From the NCBI GenBank assembly GCA_018907035.1, contig JACCIC010000170.1, positions 1 to 64,000 of the forward strand: a stretch of DNA of 64,000 nucleotides. The letters run 5' to 3'. The translations under genes were made by a program, and so were the position numbers. The stretch is from Sycobia sp. Sy_11. Its lineage: Eukaryota; Arthropoda; Insecta; Hymenoptera; Epichrysomallidae. Each line of letters starts with the position of its first letter. Position 1 is the stretch's first letter. This document shows positions 13,162-26,631 of this stretch, one piece after another. The notes under the pieces are model-generated. The model did not search any database. It had not been told where the DNA came from and saw only the letters and a list, made by a program, of their open reading frames with translations.

Positions 13162-15149
13162 ATCATTATAATTTCATAGTATATTATTGTATAAGCCTGC
13201 AAGACCGATAAAAATAGTTATTAATTTAATTAACAACAGTCGGCATATGTATAATTTATATACGTATTATATTCACTGCATTTGGTTCTTTATTTACACC
13301 GATATGTTTATGGAGTCAAAAAAGCTTACAATATATTTACATACTTGCAAGTTTGATTAATGTGAGATATTGTCTATATGTTACGGTAACAGCACTTTTG
13401 ATTTATAGATTTTTTAATAAGATTTTTTTATCATTATGAAAAGGACATTGCCATACAGCATGGTTCAGATCTTCTTCATATTCGTTATATATGGCATATA
13501 TTGGAGTGTTTACAATGTTAACTCTTGGGAGAGAATCCGCCAAATTGTAATGGTTCGATCTACATGGATTTATTGTTATAATAAGTTTTCGAGACGATTA
13601 CTTTTATAAAACCATGATTTAGATGAAGATTTATAGTACAGTTGTAAATATTGTTTATAGAGTTAGATAAGAAACATTCGTTTGCATTTATAAAAAAGTT
13701 TTTTTTAAATTCTGGTAACAATCTGTGAACGGAACATTGAAGGTTTGGTTGGAGACGATGTTTTAGTGGTATATTTTTTGCGAATGAATCTGCACTTTCA
13801 TTTCAGGGACTACAATATTATCAAATTTGTATGGACCTCCGCACATGTTAAATAGTAATGATTCTTCTGTTTCAATGTGATTTTCTTGTTTAATCAACAA
13901 TGTAACATTGATGTTATCAATTTGAGTAACAAATAGATATTTACTATTGTTATTAAATAATTTAGTCCTGCTAATCTGCTAATATACATTTTTCATTTAT
14001 TGGCTTCCCTAGGAATGTGTTTATTGGAATTTTATTATAGACGAAACATATCAGCGAACAAGAAAACAATACATATCAAGTAATAGCCACCTCGACATAC
14101 ACATTATAGTTTAATTCAGTTAAACTATAGAAACGTCAATATTGATATCATCAATAATGACTGTCACTGTTTTTTCCTTTTAGATTACTTTCATTCTTTA
14201 AGATTATGAATAAAATCCTATAGCTGTACACAACACTATATCATGAATTTATTTTTTCTTTTACTTACGTATTCATTTGACTAAAGCATTAAATAGATCA
14301 TATCCTTCATAAATAGTTATTTTATGATCTAACAAAAGAATTCAATTGTATAAAAGAGACACGTTGATATTAGTAAAGCTCTTAAATTACTAGAATTTTC
14401 GAGACCTTTATTTATTTTAATGCGTGAAGGCAAATTTGTCACTAGGTGATTTCGTGAAGATCCACAGTTATTAAAAATAATGTTTGTTATACAAATAGAT
14501 AGACTGAGAAGAAACTTAAATTTCATTGAACTGAAATTCCACAAATGAACATTGTAGCTAAACATAAATTGAAGTGTAAATTTAAATTTTTGTTTCTAAC
14601 GAATTAGAACTTTTACGTTAATATAGAATAAATGGCACACAATAATTGGAAAGTTTTTTCATACTGCAAATATTTATTTTAAACTATTTTTATTCAAGTA
14701 TTACAACATCTGACTCATGTATATGTATGCGTTATGAGAAATATGGTAATTTACTAGCCCATAACGTATACAAAAAAATGAAATGGGATCAGAATTTACA
14801 TGTCAAGGTTATTTTATTGAGTCTTATGTTTTAAAATATAGTTTTCTCTAATTTGCAAGAATAGAAAACAAAGATACATAAATTAAGTTTAGATATCAAC
14901 AACAATACTAGAGTAAATTTATTTTCGAAATGTACGATATTAGTCCCATATGGAGTGCAAATCTACTACATAGAATAAAATATGAAAAAGTATGATTACG
15001 AAAAAGAGTTTTTGTAGATCTAATTCTTGTTTTTCGCATACTTAAAAAAATAAAAAGGGATGAGGATTTTAGGTCTCTTCTAGAAGTGCCTTTTTAGGTC
15101 TGCCTGAAAATTATATTGACTGAAATATTTAATCTGACACTTTATCTTG

Positions 15150-15480
15150 AGAAGAATGCGAACCTCATGAGAAGAATTCCCTGGAATTGTTAGCCGTGAG
15201 CATTTGCCCTACATCTCTCGTTCATTAAATCCAGATATCATTCACGTGTTGTTTTAGAATTCCAGCGTGGATGATCATCACGGCTACCGCCACATCGGTA
15301 GATCGTTTATAATGTCACGACTGCCAAGGATTTTCTTAAGAGATTTGGATTATGCCGGGTAGTTAAAACCAGCGTCCGACACACCTTAGCCAGGGTTTCA
15401 TTAATACCGAGTCATACAAGCGTTTCTTATCGTACCAGTTAGTTGTAAAATTATAAATCCGATAGTACATTTCCTAACTC
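15150..15480 (-). pseudogene. Possible fragment of a second LINE reverse transcriptase
   Basis: This stretch is richer in GC than its surroundings. On the minus strand it contains DVAVAVMIIHAGIL (about 15245-15290), which parallels the DVAIVIF segment after the YxDD box of the relic near 11,550. The rest is too decayed to read. It could be a fragment of the same element family as 11,480-12,090. Alternatively, the similarity is chance in a short block. Confidence 0.35.
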
Positions 15481-15485
15481 CTACC

Positions 15486-15540
<55 letters not shown>

Positions 15541-16484
15541 AATGATTATTATCTTTCGATCATCCCGCATAACTTTTAAATTAGAGTATTGTCCCTGTAG
15601 CTCAAAAGATTGAGGGTCTCTCATCTTACGGCTGAATTTAATTGGTCATTTGAAGGACTTATATATCACTAATTATACTGAACTTTCAGACTTTTCAATT
15701 ACAAATCACAAACAATTAATTTAGTAACGTGCAAAAGATTTTGTTCTTGTTGCTAAATCTTGGAAGAGGTAAATCATTTTTAAAACCTTGTGCTATTTTT
15801 TTGCAATATAAGAAATAATTCTAATGAATTGAAATTTTCTTCTCTGTAATTGCATTTTCTAGACAAAAATTCCTTGTATTCATGAGAAGGATTATAGGAA
15901 TATTTCAAATTCTAAACGAACTAACATTTGACGACCATATAATTAAGCACCACCTACAAAACTTCAAAACTCAGGCTTGGGTCAAATTAAGTTTCATCAA
16001 TGTAGATAGTTTTAGAAAAAAACTCATCTTGTGCTTCGAAAAAAAATAGAAAAAAAAACACCGTCAAAAAGATCAGATCACGTACGGAGTTGGATACGAG
16101 TAGAACATATTACGGTTGTTGCAGATAGAAATAAAATTTTACAGAATTATTTTAAAATGTACGAGTATTTATACATTTTAATTTTTTTCATATGTGATCG
16201 TTTCTACGATAGAGTTGAACTAATCTTTTTCTTGTATTTATATTTATTAAATGTATTGTGCAAATGAATTATTTTGTAGATTATATGGATTTTATATTCA
16301 AGATAACATGTTTTTCTTCCTGAAAAGCAGATTGAAGGCGTCAACAATACGGAGAAGAATTTTGTTGCGAGGCAGCTCTAGCATGAGCTCGGTTAAAGTC
16401 ATATAAATATCGTGCTAATTAAAATCGAACTTTGTAATATTTCAACGAACTATCAACAGACTTAATCATAAAGTAAAAGTTCAA

Positions 16485-16672
16485 GTTTTGGCGGGCCAAA
16501 CTTATGAAACATTCCGATCAAGTTGTATTGCTATCGGTCAATTTTTTTGTTACGTGGTATTGGCCAAATATTTGCGCGAACTTAAGGTATATAAGGTACA
16601 TTTAGCCAAGGTCTTATCTCAGTATATGCATATTGGACCTAAGTGAATAAAAATTTAACATTCGAACACAAC
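16485..16672 (+). mobile_element. LTR-like or promoter-like segment (TATA, Inr, AATAAA)
   Basis: TATATAAG at 16588-16595 is followed 33 bp later by the arthropod initiator TCAGT (16619-16623), and AATAAA begins only 25 bp further on (16646-16651). A core promoter closely followed by a poly(A) signal is the order expected in an LTR (U3-R-U5). It is unlike an ordinary gene promoter. The borders are uncertain and no paired LTR was found. Confidence 0.35.
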
Positions 16673-16899
16673 CAGTTTCGAGTTTCGTAGGTTTATAGTT
16701 TGAAATTCACTGCTAATATTGTCAAGTGACAAAAATTATTCCCATTTAAAAATAAGTTATCATTAGAGTTACATCTAAATTTTAAAATTATTGTAGAACC
16801 GAACTCATTTCTATTAATATAAATACATACATTAATATGAAAATAAGGTTGTCAGTAAAGGATTAGCAGGAGATCCGTTTAATAATAAGCAAACGTCAG

Positions 16900-17235
16900 T
16901 GCCACAAACAAAATGTTCTTACCGGGTCGATATCTCCTCGCGATATGCTTGCATTCGCTGAGCCAGCCGCAGTCCAGATCCTGCGATGTATTACATCAAT
17001 GCACATGGCTTACTCTTTGATGTTATCGGCGAGGCTTTGATACGCGTTCGGCAACGTGTCACTTCCGTGAATCAGGCTAATGTAAATAACTATTAGTTAT
17101 TGGACGTTACAGCGATCCGTCGCTATGGCTCTTAGATAATGGTCCGCGACAGATCAGCGATTAATGCAACCGCATTGTACTCGGGCACGCAGCGGTTGGT
17201 TGAGCAGTTTCTGCCTCTATAAGCGATGAATCGAT
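16900..17235. other. GC-richer island with a short signal-peptide-like ORF
   Basis: About 335 bp at clearly higher GC than the surrounding DNA. On the plus strand, an ATG at 16913 in good context (AACAAAATG) opens 35 codons ending at 17020; the start, MFLPGRYLLAICLHSLS, resembles a signal peptide. A GTAAG donor on the minus strand at 16918-16922 would also fit a minus-strand exon. It could be a conserved regulatory element, a first exon or a small secreted peptide gene; I cannot decide. Confidence 0.25.
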
Positions 17236-17239
17236 TGAA

Positions 17240-20200
17240 AATTTGGAAGTTTTTGGGACTGATCGAAGCTCACCATTACTGTGAAATCAGTTACTGAATC
17301 TCCAATCGGGACACAAAATTTCATTTTGGGACTTTAAGAAAGACTTTTTTAATATCGATTATAAGAGATGATCGCTTGTAGAAATGAAAATATTTTTAAT
17401 CATTTAAGCCTATGTTTAATATTTATTCGTAATAAAATTGGTATTTTTTACGTATTTGTAATGTTATTTATTGGCCTGTCGACAATAGAGCGACGTTCAA
17501 AAAAATAAACAATGATTTAGAAAATGCTCATAGTTACTTAAAAGTGTATTTCTAGTATCATGGGACGACATTATAATAATAAAATTCATGGATGAGATGA
17601 TAAAATACATCTCCTTATCAAGTCATTCAGAATGCAAACTATCGTACTTGTCATAGTTTTTATTCGAAATTGAAGCGGATGATTCAAAGAATCATACATT
17701 TATTTTAATCCTAATATCTGAAATATTAGTTTTGGAAAATCACTCAGAAAAAGGTTTTTTTCCTCAAAGTTTCATGGAATGCCAATATTTCTTTAATTTT
17801 ACCGTAGAATAACTGCAAATTTGTATTTAAAATTAAACATCTTACTGTCCGATATCTCCTTACCTCTATGGATATGTTTTAAAAATTTAATCATACATGC
17901 CAAGTGCATAAAGCAAGCTCAGTGCAAAATTATAGAATTTTTTATGTGAATTATAGGGAAGAAAAGTGAATAAAGTTAATGATTAAACGATGGGCATGTG
18001 TGGAAAATGTGGAGATATTCTGAAGATGAAAAAAATATGGACGGTTTGATCAGGAATGCAAAATGAACTCGAATTGCGCGAATATAATCATATAATATAA
18101 TTCCAAATAATGCGATTAACCTTACGATAAACAAAGTTTCGCTAAGAGTATGTTCATCTACCATCAATAAAACAGAATTTCTTCGAGTTTTTAAAATAAA
18201 TTTATAAGTTAAAAGAATGAACTGAAGATTTCAATCAATGAAATTTATTTAGTTGGATATTCCACGAATGTCATTTGCAATTTTTTTTATATAGATCAAC
18301 ATATTTTGAAGTAAAGATCATAAATATATAAAATATTTCATATTTTGTAAAAAGAGTAATATTTATACTGATTTTGAACATTTTATAAATATATTTTAAC
18401 CTTCTTTTAAAAACTTAAAATATGACAAATATTGAAAAAGATGCAACATATATTCAAGAATGAAAAATACACGGATAAATTAAAGCCTGATTAATCATAA
18501 TAATTTCCATATACGATACATCTTAATGCATTTCATAAAATTATATTAACCAAATTTGATTGGATTTTGGTTTATTTTAATTTTAGCCAACTACAAATTG
18601 ACAATTATCCTGTATGGTTGTAATAGTGTTTTTCTCTATTTCTTACAAACTGTGTTCTGCAAGGACATTTTATACGTCAAATGTTTTTCTTTTACAATAA
18701 ATGAAATTTAGAAGATTACTTTGAATACTAGCAATTTTTCAAAATCAATTTCATAATAAATAAGAAACTATAAAAATGTTATAATAATGTTCATCTACAA
18801 TCAAATAGAGATAGGAACATGTCAAATTGATAAAACAAATTTATTTAAATCTTGATTTTATATTTTTAGTATATGAAATTATTTAAAAAATTGCAGGAAC
18901 ACTATGCTATTGCTGTCAAATTATACTACTCATTCCAATTCAAATGCTAACTGGCTCTTGAACATGCTTGCTATCTACGAATGCATATACATTGTTTCAT
19001 TTATTCTCAGCTGAAATTTTATATATATTTCAATTATCTATGTTAAAATGATTACAAGTGATTTTGGATTTCCTATGAATTTATAATTTCTTTCCGTAGA
19101 ACGTGATTTCTCGACACACAGAGATATGAGGATTCAAATAAGAAATTATGTAAGAATGTAAATAGTGATTTTCAATCATTATATCACAATTTTTAGGCTA
19201 GAGTATTTAAAAAAATTATTGTTATAAACGTAGAGCATTTTTTCACGAGAATTTTACGTTTACATTAAGAGAAATTCAGTATTTCATAATTGATAATCAT
19301 CCTTTTGTAAGAACGATAAATGATCGTCGATTATCACGTAGCATTTCTTTAATATGTATATAAGATTACCTTTGTAGCTATGGATTTCTAAAGTCGCTTT
19401 TGTAATACATATTATAGAGGCTTACTTTGTTTGGAACTATAAGAATCGATAAGAAAATTTACAATCATTTTATCTATTTCTATTATCAATCTATTATTTT
19501 GTACTATTATCACTAGACTCGCTCATTAATATCCACGAATAATCGTCTGATTATTGAATGTATAGACGGAATGTTTTTGCATATTTTCAAAATTGATTGA
19601 ATTTATATGAATGTATGATGTTTATTACCGGGGTTCACTGAATTTGAATATCTGAATTTAGATCTTGAAACTTGGGATAACAATGAATTAATTTGTACGA
19701 TTTGGTTCATTTACGAAATCTCAAAAATCAAAAGAAATCCCATTCTTTTACGGGATAGTTAAAATTGCATTTTTACACAGCTTCTGATAATACTTTCATT
19801 TTTCATTTTTGCTTTCACCTAAATTCCAAAGATATACATTTTCAAACTTCCAGATCTTACTTTTGCCCACTTTCCATTCTCTCAGGATCCCATCTGGGAA
19901 ACAGAAAATCCTACAACTCAACCCAGTTGAATGAATGCATCGATTGGATTTATTTTTTTAGTCTTGGAGAATGATTCGTACCTTTTCCTCAGTTATTGTT
20001 GAGCGTAAACAATATCTAAGCTACCACCAATTCAACAACGTCTATCTTTCACCTAGCCAAGTAGTGATTCTGTCAATTTATGTTAACTGTTCTGATCGTT
20101 TTAAATACAGAAATGTTCTTTCGTTTCAATATATCGATTATATTACAGAATAGAAATTAATGGCAAGCTTTGTTTTCATGGGCAATTAGAGATTATGATC

Positions 20201-20685
20201 TCTATTTCTTAAAACGAGGTTCTTTAATTCTGATCTTCGATATATAAACGAGTAGCAAATTATGTACTCCAATATGTATATTTGTTTTAACTAATCTCAG
20301 TTCAACTAATCTAAGTTTACAGTATCTCTGTTAAAAATGTCAAAATGAATATGAAATATCATTTTAGGAATTGGTCTCAATCTATCACAAAGGACTCTTA
20401 AAGCCTTCAATGGTAATATACTTTTACCTATATTGTAGCTTGCTTATCTACATTTATACGTTATTTACCGTATTTTGTAGTATTAAAAGTTTTCAATGAC
20501 ACAATAATATTTATAAAACTGTAAATACACGCAGTTATGTGATGAAGTGTTGAATTTGTAAACATAATTACATAGATTAAAAGACAAGATCTTTTGAAGA
20601 TTGGCCTACAGTAAGCTAATTATATTAATGGAAAAACTAGGTTATATAGATATCCAAAACTATCCTTGCAATTAAAATACCATAA
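17240..20685. other. AT-rich region without a recognisable gene
   Basis: Two adjacent plus-strand frames (19765-19974 and 19971-20153) show no domain and no splice context. Nothing else stands out. Confidence 0.6.
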
Positions 20686-20686
20686 A

Positions 20687-20796
<110 letters not shown>

Positions 20797-20992
20797 CCTC
20801 AAACGGGTTTCCATTCAAACAATAGCTATAATAAAATTCGAATTAATTTCAAAATTTCAACTCAAAACTAGTATAACTTGAGCTTTGCAACGGAATAATT
20901 TATGGTACAGCAGGGCATAAAGGAAGATTACGAACATTTCGGCGGTGGGTGTTTTGCACGTATAGAGGAGTGAAGGGGCAACGATCGCAACG

Positions 20993-20999
<7 letters not shown>

Positions 21000-21053
<54 letters not shown>
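21000..21053. repeat. (TA)n microsatellite
   Basis: Perfect TA tract, followed by TACATATGTATGTATG. A GC-richer segment (21070-21130) lies to its right without a recognisable gene. Confidence 0.95.
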
Positions 21054-21058
<5 letters not shown>

Positions 21059-22094
21059 GTATGTATGTACAGCACGAGTGCAATCACGCGTGTTATCTTG
21101 CGCAGCGCCGCGGCAGCGTTGCAATGAAGCCAATGTGGAATAAATCTATACATTCTACAGAGGACCTTTAAATGTCGATCGACCTTTAATATACGTTGCA
21201 TTTCATGTATCAATAGTTGTCTTTGGCATTTCCGTTGCTTTTTAACTATCATATAATACCAGCTATAGACATAAATTTTAGTTGATAAACTGAAATGAGC
21301 CTTTAATGCGAAATATAAAATATTCGCAAATATTCTTTTGGATTATTTTTGTTTAAAAAATCATTTGATATTTTGAAACTCTTTTGGAAGAACTGTTACA
21401 AATAGTAAAACATCATTACCTATAGTATGGAGCCACTTGAAAAATCGGACTACATGTGATTAGAATTTTCGAAGTAGAATTGTACTATTGTCACAAATAT
21501 GCGTATTTTAGATTCCAATAAGTTATATATACCTATAATTTGATAGGAAAATTAAAGTGACTTAGAAATTAGAAAATAGAAATGCAACTGACTCAATTCA
21601 TTACACTCAGAAATAACTTCTAAAATTCAACGAACCTTATATAGGTATATATAAATCGTATCTCTCAGATATTGAATTTAATTATAAATCTGTTTATTCG
21701 ATGTTATAAATAAATAGTTTCTCATTCCAATTAAATATTTTACTGACATGGTTTATTTACCTATTCATTGCATCTTAAATTTTGTTCTCAGTATACGATT
21801 GAAATAAATTTTATATTGATGGCTAGAGCATAATGAATAAGAAAACCAGTATAGCAGTATTATAATCAAATTTTTGAATTCAATACATCAGAGCAAGAAA
21901 ACTTTTTTCAGTTCTCCAACTAAACTAAAATATTAAAAATAATATCAGCTCTCTCATAAAACATTATTTTTAACGCTGAACAAGTGTAGCTCATACGAAT
22001 ATCACAATTCACAAATTAAATTTCAAAACCTGTTTAGGCGGAATAATACTGTTATTAAGTTAGAATGTGACTCCTAATGTTAGCATATTCGTCA

Positions 22095-22095
<1 letters not shown>

Positions 22096-22141
<46 letters not shown>
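22096..22141. repeat. (AC)n-(AT)n microsatellite
   Basis: About 34 bp of AC followed by 12 bp of AT. Confidence 0.95.
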
Positions 22142-22946
22142 AAATAAAAGATTAAAGCAAATAAGTCTGGATCGATTTCTATAATTTCATATAAATTTAC
22201 CAGGTATAAAGATATTTACAAAATGTATTGAACTTATTTCGTTACACAAGGAAAATTTTTTATTAGATTTTTTTAACAACGTCTTTATGAAAAATGTATG
22301 AACCTTAGTTTATTTGATTTATTCTTTATATTCTGGTTCTACATATATGAATAAGTTGAAATATTTTCCTCTTTTATAATTTCATACCTACTAGATCTAT
22401 TTTTGACTGAAGGTAAGCTGCTAAACTAACAAGGAGAGATTCAGATATATTAAATAATTTGATCGATGTCACACTAATTACCCCCGAAATGAACCCTAAG
22501 CAGTCTTAAAACCTCTTTAATTAAATTAATCAACTAATTTGTTTAATTAAAATCCATTTTTCAGTACCAGCCTCGAAAAAAGAATTATATTGTTGGAAAA
22601 TAAGTTTTAATCAGCCTATGTGTGCAAATAAGTAGCTTTGCAGTTACTTTCAATTGAAGTTTGGTTGAATACAATTTCCTACCGACCCAATGTGTTTAAC
22701 AATTTCATCAACTTGAACTGAAAATAACTATGATACTTTACATGCAAAGAGCATGGGTTTCTTCTATTTATTCTCTATTTTCTTTATTAAAATGTTATTC
22801 TTTATTTAAACCGAAACCTTCACTCAGAGCTTTCTTCCCAAGTCAAACTTAGATATTTTTATTTACAAAGTTCATTAGATTTCATAATATACCCAATTTA
22901 ATTATTAATTGCAAATAAGTGCCATATCTTGTGAAAGGGTTAGGTA

Positions 22947-23099
22947 TTAAAATTTTACAGGATTTGTCTGATACTTCTGGACGATGATTTCGTAGTGCTC
23001 CTCGAGTGTTTGTGACGAGATGCGGAGAAATCCACTGGGGTGAGTAATCCTAGTAGAATCACCAATCATCCGAATCCAGGGCGTGGACCAGACGTTAGC
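22947..23099 (-). CDS. Candidate terminal exon of an unknown minus-strand gene
   Basis: On the minus strand, an AATAAGTAG acceptor is followed by 50 open codons and a TAA. The peptide begins ANVWSTPWIRMIGDS and ends LEEHYEIIVQKYQTNPVKF. Base composition is clearly less AT-rich than around it, and the residue mix looks protein-like. I do not recognise a family. No upstream exon was identified, and the other two minus-strand frames are also open for part of the stretch, so this is only a candidate. Confidence 0.3.
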   Translation of the reverse strand, partial: ANVWSTPWIRMIGDSTRITHPSGFLRISSQTLEEHYEIIVQKYQTNPVKF

Positions 23100-23951
23100 C
23101 TACTTATTTGAAACAAAATATCTACCACATACATTATATGTTTTTCATTTAATAAATTTCTTTATAGACACGCAGCTGTAATGATATGTCATATTACTAA
23201 ATCGCTCATGCTCTGACTCCATGTTCATGACCTATTTTAAGAATAGAGGTCCAAAATGATTTGTAATAGAAATGTTATTTAGTGGTGGAGCTCTCCAATT
23301 TGACTGAACTTTTTTCAACAATGCATTGGTGGTTCCGGAATCTCATTTTTTGAAACTGGTTGTACTTTTCGATGTCGTTTTGAAATATGTCGTTCATTTA
23401 CAAATTGTTAGGCAAATTGAGTTGTTTCATTGACGCTGTTTGTATGATTAAATTCGCCAATAGTTCATTTAACATATGCTAATTTTCACATGTTCTTCTA
23501 TTGATAGAAAGTCTGTTTATCCCTTATATGGTACTTAAGTATTTTTATTAGTTTCTCTTATTTTTAAATGTTACATTCAATGCAATTAATTCTTTTAAGA
23601 TTTCTGTTGAATTCAGAACATTTTTTTCATTGCATTAGTCAAGAAATCGCTTATTTGGCTGAATATGTAACAGTAGTAAACGATTTAATTTGATGCCTTT
23701 GATTAGCAGCAAATCAAATTGAATGAATGCTGTTAGTCATTGAAAATTTTGTATAAGGTAATTTATTGATGTGTTTGAAGAAAGTATAGATGAAGGAGGA
23801 TTCTGTGACCTTTGTACGGAAAGGTAGAATATCGGAAGAACGAGTAATATTTCTGGTCAAAGAGCAGATATAGATTTGTGGCCAAGTAATTAGAATTTCT
23901 TGTATAAGTAGGAGGGTGAAAAATAACTTAAAATATAGAGTATATTGCTAC

Positions 23952-23956
<5 letters not shown>

Positions 23957-23999
<43 letters not shown>
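23957..23999. repeat. (TA)n microsatellite
   Basis: Perfect TA tract. Similar tracts follow at 26591-26629, 28200-28240, 33976-34015 (in intron 1 of the protease homolog, ending about 30 bp before exon 2), 42208-42249 and 51042-51085. Confidence 0.95.
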
Positions 24000-24000
<1 letters not shown>

Positions 24001-25136
24001 CGATACAATAGTGGTAGAGAATTTGCAAATTGGATCAAAATGCGTTCCATGTATAAGCATAAGCACGTGTCTTCTTCTCGTATAACAGTGTCATTCGTGT
24101 AGCATGATAATAGCTGTTCATTTGTCACGGGTATAGTTATTATCTTTGTACTATAAAATTTGTATAATATGATTCAAATATTCTATACTAAGGTTGCTTG
24201 GATTCTTTTCCTTCTGATGCGTTAAATTGACGTAAGTAAATCTTCTAGATTACAATGAAAACGTGACTTAAAAAGTGCTTTCGTTTTCATAAAATATTTA
24301 CCCAAATAAAAAAAGTCCTAAGTTATTTTTGTCTTGTAATCTTAATAAGAATATTAAACCAAATTCGAAGTTAGTTAAATTTGAATTTTGGACTTTGTGC
24401 GGAAAGTGTACTACATTAAGTTCTGTAATATACTATTATATAAATTTGCATATGTTAACAACTTTTTATTAATTGAAAAATACTGTTTACAGTATGATAT
24501 TGAAGTCAATATATCTCTTTTTCTGTTAACATCATGTATTTGAATGAAGTGTTCGTTTTACGTATATGTTTTCCAATTTATCTATTAATGTATACTTTTT
24601 CAAAGAAAACTAATTCAAATACCTAATACGAAAACTAATGCGAATACTAATTCAAATAAATATATATTGGAATATAAAAATACAAAAGAAATCGATTTTC
24701 ATCTAATAAGTACTAATTTGTAAATAAGAAAATAATATAGTAAATAATTTATTTATGAAATTTATAATTCCTTAAATTTTATATACTTTTTCTATTAATT
24801 TCTGATATATGTGCTCATAACTGTAAAATAAGTTTTCTGCATTATTTAGTTTCTAAGCATTTATGACTGAAAAAACTCAATAACTATAAGAGAATCCTTT
24901 ATGTAAACAAAAAATAACTAAGGTAGATAATATGTCCTGACCATTTAATGTTTGAATCCTTAGAAGGTTGACCTAAAACATATAACTATATCATGACACG
25001 CTTCAAAACCAATAAATTGGATTATTATCTTCAGACTACACAAATAAGTCCTGCCATCGCGCATCATCTTAAAAAAAATTAAATCCACTAATTTATATAT
25101 AACTTCTGATGAGGAACTGTTCTTTTCTTTCCGCAG

Positions 25137-25198
25137 GTCGCAATCGCCGTATGGGAAGATCTTCTCGTAACAACACGATCGGCTGGACTCTGAGCTGA
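25137..25198 (+). CDS. Candidate terminal exon of an unknown plus-strand gene
   Basis: A strong pyrimidine-rich acceptor (TTCTTTTCTTTCCGCAG) is followed by a GC-richer block. Two frames are open after it: one ends RNRRMGRSSRNNTIGWTLS and stop (25196-25198), the other ends VAIAVWEDLLVTTRSAGL and stop (25191-25193). Either could be the end of a protein whose earlier exons lie far upstream. No donor or partner exon was identified. Confidence 0.25.
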
Positions 25199-25359
25199 TT
25201 GGCGCCCGGATTGCTTTAAGTCGAATTCTACAGCTTTTACTTTTACTTTTCGCTTTGGATCGCGGAGTTCGACATTTCGATTACGATAGTTTGTGCAATC
25301 GGCAATTGTAAATATTAATTTTAATGTGATTTGCTATAAAACGACTATTAAAAACGGAA

Positions 25360-26588
25360 AAGAAATGAATGATTTATATTGCGAAGTTGAGGTTGAGGGC
25401 TCAGTTATGAGTAAGAAACAGCATAAAGTAGCATGGCATGTTGTTCATTATTTGAATTAAATTCTAATGGTATATATTTGCAGTAAATTACTGGCTCTAT
25501 TGATCTGGCGAACAGATTTAATAAGATTTAATCTTTATGAATGCTTTCTGTTGTTTAGTAGGAAAACTTGTGATAAAACCTCTGATAATTTTGCTGCAAT
25601 AACTAGGAGGATTTACAAAATGCCTATTTTGGACTGCGCCGCGACTTTTCCTTTTTTTTCAATGCCTGGAACTCCAACCTTCCGTTGAAACTTTGTAGCT
25701 CAAGAAGTCCATTGCTAACAATAAAAATGTACATCTACTCAGCTGAAAAAATACGAACTGCACGATCCCACATTTGGTTATCGCGACTTCGTCGAAATGT
25801 ATTGAGACTATTGGATTATGAAACATTAGACTATGCAAGAAGAATTAACGAAGGCCATTCTATTTATAGAGTTGTTAGCATCGGGGACTTGGTAATACCT
25901 CTAAATTAAATAGGGAGTGTTAAAGCTACAGTTTTTCCTTCTAAGCTGCATTAAACATTAAAAATAGCTTGACCCTACATAACTGGAATAAAATACCTAT
26001 TATTTGCGTTTGTGTGCAATATAACCTGTTCTAATTGATGCACCTCTTTACTTTTTCTTTCTCATTTGAATTATAGTCGTAATCTCGGTGAAGCGAGAGG
26101 TTTTCTAAGACTATGAAAGCAGAAAAGTAGCGTCTGCCTGAGATGTGGCATATTTGGGGTGCTGTATATATATTAATCAAGAAGGACTTTTGTCAGCTGC
26201 TTGTTAAGATATATCATTACAGCTGTTTGACGGATAGTCTCTTTCCCAGTTTTGTTCAGCTCTTGAATAATATTTTTTTTTCTTTCCCAACAAACTAATA
26301 CTAAGATTTATCATATATTTGTTTATTTTTCTTAAACTCTAAATTTTTGGCTCAGTTCTCTAGCCCTTTTCGCTTACTGTTATAAATTTTGTAAAATAGT
26401 AGCAATAATTATTTAACACTTTGTATGGTAAGACCTTTTTGGCACCTTTATCATAAAGATATAAATTTTTTATAGATTGAATTTTTTTTTACCCTGTTAA
26501 TATATTGAAAAAAAAGTCTGAAAATATTCACAGTAACGAACCTTCAACTTTATATATAATAATTTTAAGATTATAAAAAAAATTAATT

Positions 26589-26631
<43 letters not shown>

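Noticed and set aside
15590..15660. tRNA-like A box (TGTAGCTCAAAAGATTGAGG)
   Set aside because: No matching B box or cloverleaf follows; at best a remnant of a tRNA-derived SINE.
22962..23038. Plus-strand exon bounded by TTTTACAG and GTGAGT
   Set aside because: All three plus frames contain stops, so the minus-strand reading was preferred.
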